Virus record (IMG/VR): IMGVR_UViG_3300027659_000052
Location: 1-48,217 of that record
DNA: 48,217 nucleotides
Direction: 5' to 3' (one strand)
Source: a virus
This document shows positions 43,552 through 48,217 of this stretch, in pieces. Every line of letters begins with the position of its first letter. Position 1 is the first letter of the stretch. The notes under the pieces were generated by a model, which did no database searches, was not told the origin of the DNA, and was given only the letters and a program-made list of their open reading frames with translations. A program made the translations under genes and the position numbers.

Positions 43552-45319
43552 GTTTCTAGAAGTACTTGAAGATAATAATTTTTTAGAGGTGCCAGTAGAT
43601 GCAAAAACATTTATTGAATCTCCAAATTATTTAGGTCAACCACCATTATCAAAAATACAATATGAAATTGTTGAAGCAATGAGTCAAATATATAAGCAAG
43701 AAGATTTAGAAAAAATAATGGGAACAGTGGAAGGTAAAAAATATTATGACAAATTTACTAAAAACGAAATTATTCTACAACTTGGGAAGGGTAGTGGCAA
43801 AGACTTTACTTCGACTGTGGCTTGTGCCTATATTGTTTATAAGTTATTATGTCTTAAAGACCCCGCAAGATACTTCGGAAAACCAAGCGGAGACGCAATA
43901 GATCTTATCAACGTTGCTATAAATGCTCAACAAGCAAAGAACGTTTTTTTTAAAGGTTTTAAAAATAAAATTGAAAAATCTCCTTGGTTTGCAGGAAAGT
44001 ATAATGCAAAAGCAGACTCTATTGAATTCGATCAATCAATAACAGTTTATTCTGGACACTCAGAAAGAGAATCACATGAAGGTTTAAACTTATTGCTTGC
44101 AGTACTTGATGAAATTTCTGGATTTGCTTCTGAAGTTGGAACTGGTAATGAACAAGGAAAGACTGCAGAAAACATTTACAAAGCCTTTCGTGGTTCTGTA
44201 GACTCTCGTTTTCCAGATCTTGGCAAGGTTGTATTGCTTTCGTTTCCAAGATATCCAGGAGACTTTATATCAGAAAAATATGATAGTGTAATTGCTGAAA
44301 AAGAAGTTGTTGAAAGAACCCACAAGTTTATTTTAAATCCAGAACTAGGAGACACCCCAGACAATTCATTTGAAATTTCCTGGGATGAAGATTATATTAT
44401 TTCATATAAATTTCCTGGAATATTAGCATTAAAAAGACCAACATGGGAAGTAAACCCAACAAGAAGTATTGAAGATTTTAAACATGCATTCTATACAGAC
44501 TTAGGTGATGCAATGATGCGCTTTGCATGTATCCCAACATTTTCATCAGATGCATTCTTTAAACAAAAAGATAAGTTGGTTAAGTGTATGACGCTAAGAA
44601 ACCCATTAGACTCTAATAGAAGGTTTGATGAATCTTTTAAACCAAACCCAGACAAAACATATTATATACACGCAGACCTTGCACAGAAACACGATAAGTG
44701 TGCTGTTGCAATTGCACACGTTGATAAATGGGTTAACATTCAAGTTATTAAAGACTATGAACAGGTTGCACCAGTTGTTGTTGTGGATGCCGTTGCTTGG
44801 TGGGAGCCAAAAATCGAGGGACCAGTAAATTTATCTGAAGTAAAACAATGGATCATTAACCTAAGAAGGCAAGGATTTAACATTGGTATTGTATCTTTTG
44901 ATAGATGGCAATCGTTTGATATTCAAAATGAACTTAAGGCTGTTGGAATAAGAACAGACACAGTCTCAGTTGCTAAAAAACATTATGAGGATTTAGCAAT
45001 GATGGTTTATGAAGAGAGAGTTGCAATGCCACAGATTGATCTATTGCTTCAAGAACTTTCTGAGTTAAAAATTATGAAAGGTAATAGAGTAGACCACCCA
45101 CGTAAGTCATCTAAAGACTTGGCAGATGCTGTTTGTGGTGCAGTTTATGGAGCGATAGCACATACACAAAAAGATTTAGATTTAGAAATTGAAATACACA
45201 CTTGGGGTAGTGCTGCAAAAGAAAGAAATAAGCAGGAGTTTCAAGAAAGAGAAGATAGACGTAATATGCAAATGCCAAAAGATGTTGAAGAATTTTTGGG
45301 AAAGTTTAATTTATTATGA
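43541..45319 (+). CDS. terL: Terminase large subunit
   Basis: A 592-residue packaging motor. ATPase: Walker A LGKGSGKDF (G82-D88, where the usual Ser/Thr is Asp), Walker B LLLAVLDE (D190, E191). Nuclease (RNase H-like): D in YIHADLAQKHD, IGIVSFDRWQSF, and KSSKDLADAVCGA carry the acidic residues. ATG 43541 is chosen; a TTG at 43532 has a better-spaced GAGGT (43519-43523), so the first residues are uncertain. It overlaps terS by 11 nt. Together they package DNA into the prohead via the portal encoded at the other end of the window. Confidence 0.92.
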   Translation: MFNEFLEVLEDNNFLEVPVDAKTFIESPNYLGQPPLSKIQYEIVEAMSQIYKQEDLEKIMGTVEGKKYYDKFTKNEIILQLGKGSGKDFTSTVACAYIVYKLLCLKDPARYFGKPSGDAIDLINVAINAQQAKNVFFKGFKNKIEKSPWFAGKYNAKADSIEFDQSITVYSGHSERESHEGLNLLLAVLDEISGFASEVGTGNEQGKTAENIYKAFRGSVDSRFPDLGKVVLLSFPRYPGDFISEKYDSVIAEKEVVERTHKFILNPELGDTPDNSFEISWDEDYIISYKFPGILALKRPTWEVNPTRSIEDFKHAFYTDLGDAMMRFACIPTFSSDAFFKQKDKLVKCMTLRNPLDSNRRFDESFKPNPDKTYYIHADLAQKHDKCAVAIAHVDKWVNIQVIKDYEQVAPVVVVDAVAWWEPKIEGPVNLSEVKQWIINLRRQGFNIGIVSFDRWQSFDIQNELKAVGIRTDTVSVAKKHYEDLAMMVYEERVAMPQIDLLLQELSELKIMKGNRVDHPRKSSKDLADAVCGAVYGAIAHTQKDLDLEIEIHTWGSAAKERNKQEFQEREDRRNMQMPKDVEEFLGKFNLL

Positions 45320-46050
45320 TTACCGTCTACTATGCAGTCGATCCACTCGACACATTTAAATTGGGAAACGAACCTTTTCAAGAAAACCTAAACGAAATTA
45401 TGATAGAAAGTTTAGTTTCCGTATATCTTGATTTAAAACAACATGAAAATAAAAATAAAATAGATACTATTTTTGCTTGTAAGTCTTTTTTACAATATAC
45501 AAAAAATATGTACTTAATGAAAAATCCTTTTGATCTTGACATTAGAATTGAAAAAAATAAAGTTTTAAATTTTGGCAACAAAAAATTAGATCACATGTTG
45601 CAGACTAGGCTTTTACAAGTAGAAAATGCTTATAATTTTAACTATACCCCATCTTATATATTTTTTTCTGAACAATCATTAGAAATGGAAATCCTAAGTC
45701 CTTTTATGCATAAGAATACTTTTTGTAAAAATGGATACATTTCTCCAGGAGTTTTTAATATTAATGGTTGGTTTAGACCAGTAAATGCAGCGTTACAATT
45801 TTATGACAATAGCGACAAAACTATTGTTTCTTTAAAAGGAGACCCAATCATGTATATTAAATTTTTAACTGATGAGCCCGTAAGATTAAAAAGGTTTGCC
45901 ACTAATCAAGAATTAAAAGATATCATGTTTACAACAACAACCTATAAAAGATATGACCCAAATAGGTCTTTGCCATATTTATATGATAAATTTGAAAAAG
46001 CAGGGCTTAAAAAAAGAACCTTAAAACTGATCAAGGAAAACCTAATTTGA
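45316..46050 (+). CDS. AT-rich protein after terminase, unknown
   Basis: A 244-residue protein starting MITVYYAVDPLDTFKLGNEP; the start overlaps the terminase stop (ATGA). Notable segments are GVFNINGWFRPVNAALQFYD and VSLKGDPIMYIKFLTDEPVR. Codons and composition are AT-heavy like the oxygenase gene and unlike the terminase. No domain recognised. It may be a late accessory gene. Confidence 0.55.
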   Translation: MITVYYAVDPLDTFKLGNEPFQENLNEIMIESLVSVYLDLKQHENKNKIDTIFACKSFLQYTKNMYLMKNPFDLDIRIEKNKVLNFGNKKLDHMLQTRLLQVENAYNFNYTPSYIFFSEQSLEMEILSPFMHKNTFCKNGYISPGVFNINGWFRPVNAALQFYDNSDKTIVSLKGDPIMYIKFLTDEPVRLKRFATNQELKDIMFTTTTYKRYDPNRSLPYLYDKFEKAGLKKRTLKLIKENLI

Positions 46051-46067
46051 CGCAGTTCTCATATATC

Positions 46068-46076
46068 TGCTATAAT
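46068..46076 (+). promoter_or_regulatory. Strong promoter for secreted protein, TTGACG and TGC+TATAAT
   Basis: TTGACG at 46047-46052, an 18-nt spacer, TGC at 46068-46070 and a consensus TATAAT at 46071-46076. It has both a good -35 and an extended, perfect -10, the best promoter in the window. A ~40-nt leader with AGGAG (46115-46119) follows. Confidence 0.8.
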
Positions 46077-46123
46077 AAGGTATAGTCATAAAGGCTAAAA
46101 TCATGTTAACTTATAGGAGAAAA

Positions 46124-48217
46124 ATGAACTTATTTAAAAAGATTGCTGTTACAGCAGTTAGTGCGCTTGCCCTGTCTGGAGTGTCTGTAATTACATCAGC
46201 CCCAGCCAATGCAGCAATTACTGGAATTCTATCAGTAGATACCGTTCCAAACCGTTCATCATCATTATCTAATGGCGTTGCATCAGCAACTGCAGCAGAT
46301 AACAAGGTCTCTGTTTCAATGATTGCTCTTTCAGATACATCTGGAGCAAGCGAAACAGTAACTGTTCGTGGTCGTATTATTTCAAATCCAACACCAGCAA
46401 CAGTAGACGCAACAACTCAAATTACAGTTGGAGACACTCTTGTGGCTCTTGCAACTTTATCAAACAATACTGCAGCAACTGTTGTTCTAGGCGGAAGTGA
46501 TGAAACAGTTACGGTTGATTCTGTAAGCGTTTTGTCAAACGCATTTAGAACTCCAGGAACTTATAAAATTTTATTATGGATTGACAACGTGGGAAACACA
46601 ATTGGCGGAAACTCAACCATTGATGGTGGAGAGGCTTACTTTACCGCAGATGTTAAGGTTGGAGGAACTCCAGTTTCATTAGAAACAAGTTCTTCTTCTT
46701 TAGTAACAGCAGGAGATGTTTCAGTCGATCTTGGAATTACACTTAAAGATACCAATGGTATTCCAACACTACTTCGTAATTCTCTAGAAAGAATTACAGT
46801 TTCTTCAACTATTGCAGTTGGATCAACAGAAACGTTAACTGTAACAAAAGGTAAGTTAACTGCTCCAGGAAGTGTTTTAACAACCGCTTCCCGATCTGGA
46901 ACACCAACAACAAACACATTCTTAGAGTCAACAGACTCACTTACAGCATCAACAGGATCTTATGATCTTCATGCTAAGCACACTGGTTCAACAAGTTCTG
47001 CTCTTACATTTAACTTGGGTGGAATTTTAACTCCATCAGTTGCCAAAGTCGTAACATTTACAACAAATCCAGTAGCAACTGCAACAAAGGTTGCTCTTTC
47101 AAGTGCTATCGGAGTTTCAACATCTACAGTTAAGTATGTTGCTCCAGTTGCAATTGAGACACCAACATCAACAACATATTTTGCTAGTACCTCTTCTGCA
47201 TCAACACTTGGTTGGTCAATTACAGGAACAGCAGGATCTATTGTTAATGCTAAGATTACATCTTCTAGCGTTGCTGGAATTACAAATGGAACATATCCAG
47301 TAGTTATTGGAACTAATGGAATTGGAACATATGTTACTTCTGCTACTACTGCTAGTGGATCATTTACAATTACAGTTGCCCTAGCAACAGGAAACTCTGT
47401 TGTTACAGTAACGTATACTGCTCCTTCAGTTTCTCAAGGTGCGTTAGGAACAACAGGAATTTCTACATCACTATTAAGTGCATCAATTACAAACTCTGTA
47501 GTTAAGAGTGGGGATACCACAAGCCTTAAGATTAATGTAAAAAATAACTTTGACACTGCTCAGCAATATTATTTTGTTACTGGAACATTGTCTTCTTCAA
47601 GCAGAAACTTTGGAACAACAATTGCAACTTCAGTTACTGATATTAATGGAGATGCAACAATTACATTTAAAGATTCAAGCACTTCAACAACAAACTTTGT
47701 TGATGCATTGACCATTCAGGTTACTGCGCCAGGAACTTCAACTGGTTTGCTAACATCTGCAAATGTTCTTACAGTTACCTATTCTGCAACGGGATCATAT
47801 GCCTCACTAACACTAACTGGTGGAAGCACAGAGACTGTTAAAGTATTAAAAGATGTTCAAGCAACAACAGCAGGAACTGCATCTGCAGTAACCATTGCAA
47901 CATCATTAAAGAATGCTTCAGGAACTTCTGTCTCTGGAGTAGCACTTGTTGTTACTGCATCTGACGGAGTTGTTCTTAGAACTTCTGCACCTACTGTTCG
48001 TCCATTAACAGGAGATTTGAAGACTGTTACTATCGGAAGCGGAGAAGAATTTACAGCAATTGGAACGAAACCTGGACTTGCAACAGTAATTGTTGTTGGT
48101 GGAGGATTGACACAAACTGCAACCTTTACTGTTAATGATGCAGTTGCAACAACAGCAAGAAACATTACATTAACAACTGCTAGTGGAAAAGTAACTGCAA
48201 CTGTTAAAGATGGTTGG
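46124..48217 (+). CDS. Secreted S-layer/Ig-like surface protein, 3' end missing
   Basis: Open from ATG 46124 to the window edge (698 codons), with no stop. The start has a signal peptide: basic MNLFKK, hydrophobic core to about residue 25, and a likely cleavage after APANA (residue 30). The mature part is rich in Ser, Thr, Ala, Val and Gly with few charged residues and no Cys seen, and has several Ig-like blocks (GETVTVRGRIISN-like, LGITLKDTNGIP, ATITFKDSSTS, VTIATSLKNASG). This pattern fits an exported surface or S-layer-like protein. An in-frame ATG at 46103, with AAAGG upstream, is an alternative start. Codon use mixes CGT and AGA, and GC is visibly higher than surrounding genes. Host-type protein in a phage is unusual; function may be to alter the cell surface, mask receptors or aid adhesion. 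Read-through to host sequence is a further possibility. Confidence 0.75.
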   Translation, partial: MNLFKKIAVTAVSALALSGVSVITSAPANAAITGILSVDTVPNRSSSLSNGVASATAADNKVSVSMIALSDTSGASETVTVRGRIISNPTPATVDATTQITVGDTLVALATLSNNTAATVVLGGSDETVTVDSVSVLSNAFRTPGTYKILLWIDNVGNTIGGNSTIDGGEAYFTADVKVGGTPVSLETSSSSLVTAGDVSVDLGITLKDTNGIPTLLRNSLERITVSSTIAVGSTETLTVTKGKLTAPGSVLTTASRSGTPTTNTFLESTDSLTASTGSYDLHAKHTGSTSSALTFNLGGILTPSVAKVVTFTTNPVATATKVALSSAIGVSTSTVKYVAPVAIETPTSTTYFASTSSASTLGWSITGTAGSIVNAKITSSSVAGITNGTYPVVIGTNGIGTYVTSATTASGSFTITVALATGNSVVTVTYTAPSVSQGALGTTGISTSLLSASITNSVVKSGDTTSLKINVKNNFDTAQQYYFVTGTLSSSSRNFGTTIATSVTDINGDATITFKDSSTSTTNFVDALTIQVTAPGTSTGLLTSANVLTVTYSATGSYASLTLTGGSTETVKVLKDVQATTAGTASAVTIATSLKNASGTSVSGVALVVTASDGVVLRTSAPTVRPLTGDLKTVTIGSGEEFTAIGTKPGLATVIVVGGGLTQTATFTVNDAVATTARNITLTTASGKVTATVKDGW

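Noticed and set aside
47857-48165. Minus-strand open frames within the secreted protein gene (also 46111-46305 and 46636-46917)
   Set aside because: They lie opposite a continuous plus-strand frame with signal peptide and promoter; codon composition of the shadows is implausible.
1-48217. Possibility that the two window ends join in frame into one gene
   Set aside because: The right-edge frame ends on a complete codon and the left-edge frame is open, so they could join, but that has a 1-in-3 chance. The Ser/Thr/Ala-rich secreted protein and the Asn/Tyr-rich LamG protein differ clearly, and only a trivial overlap of bases exists.

Overview
The window looks like most of the genome of a tailed, siphovirus-like phage (Caudoviricetes). 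All recognisable genes are on the + strand, tightly packed with ATGA, TAATG or short overlaps, and no stretch over 300 bases lacks a gene. The DNA is AT-rich. An actinobacterial host, plausibly a low-GC freshwater lineage, is my inference. It rests on the extended -10 promoters, several apparently leaderless starts, and an actinophage-like gene set: DnaE-type polymerase, a particular ssDNA-binding protein, a MerR-like helix-turn-helix protein, and a RuvC-like protein beside a Cas4-like nuclease. No integrase, lysis gene, tRNA or CRISPR array was found.

Layout. 1-7.65 kb: the end of a large LamG-type structural protein, a small gene, portal, a prohead protease with a nested scaffold, and the major capsid protein. 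7.7-12.5 kb: head-tail connector genes, major tail protein and two related tail assembly chaperone genes. 12.5-30.3 kb: a 3258-residue tape measure protein followed by distal tail, hub and fibre-like genes. 30.3-43.0 kb: regulation, DNA replication and recombination: zinc-ribbon proteins, MerR-like protein, DnaB-like helicase, DnaG-like primase, SSB-like protein, DNA polymerase III alpha, RecA/UvsX-like recombinase, two possible junction nucleases, a Cas4-like nuclease and a 2-oxoglutarate oxygenase-like protein. 43.0-45.3 kb: small and large terminase. 45.3-48.2 kb: an unrecognised gene, then a promoter and a signal-peptide-bearing, Ser/Thr/Ala-rich surface-type protein that runs off the right edge.

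Since terminase is at the far right and portal at the far left, the window is probably a linear cut of a circular or circularly permuted map, with the missing part between the secreted protein and the LamG protein.

The most unusual points are: (1) tail assembly chaperones apparently encoded by two separate paralogous genes, one short and one carrying the extra C-terminal domain, instead of one frameshifted pair; (2) a phage-encoded secreted S-layer-like protein under the best promoter in the window; (3) a recurrent TGnTATAAT promoter set in front of gene blocks, in some cases placing the transcription start at or near the start codon; (4) an internal, well-formed ribosome binding site giving a nested scaffold; (5) a very large non-canonical insertion in the tape measure protein. 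All functional calls come from reading motifs by eye; no database search was run.
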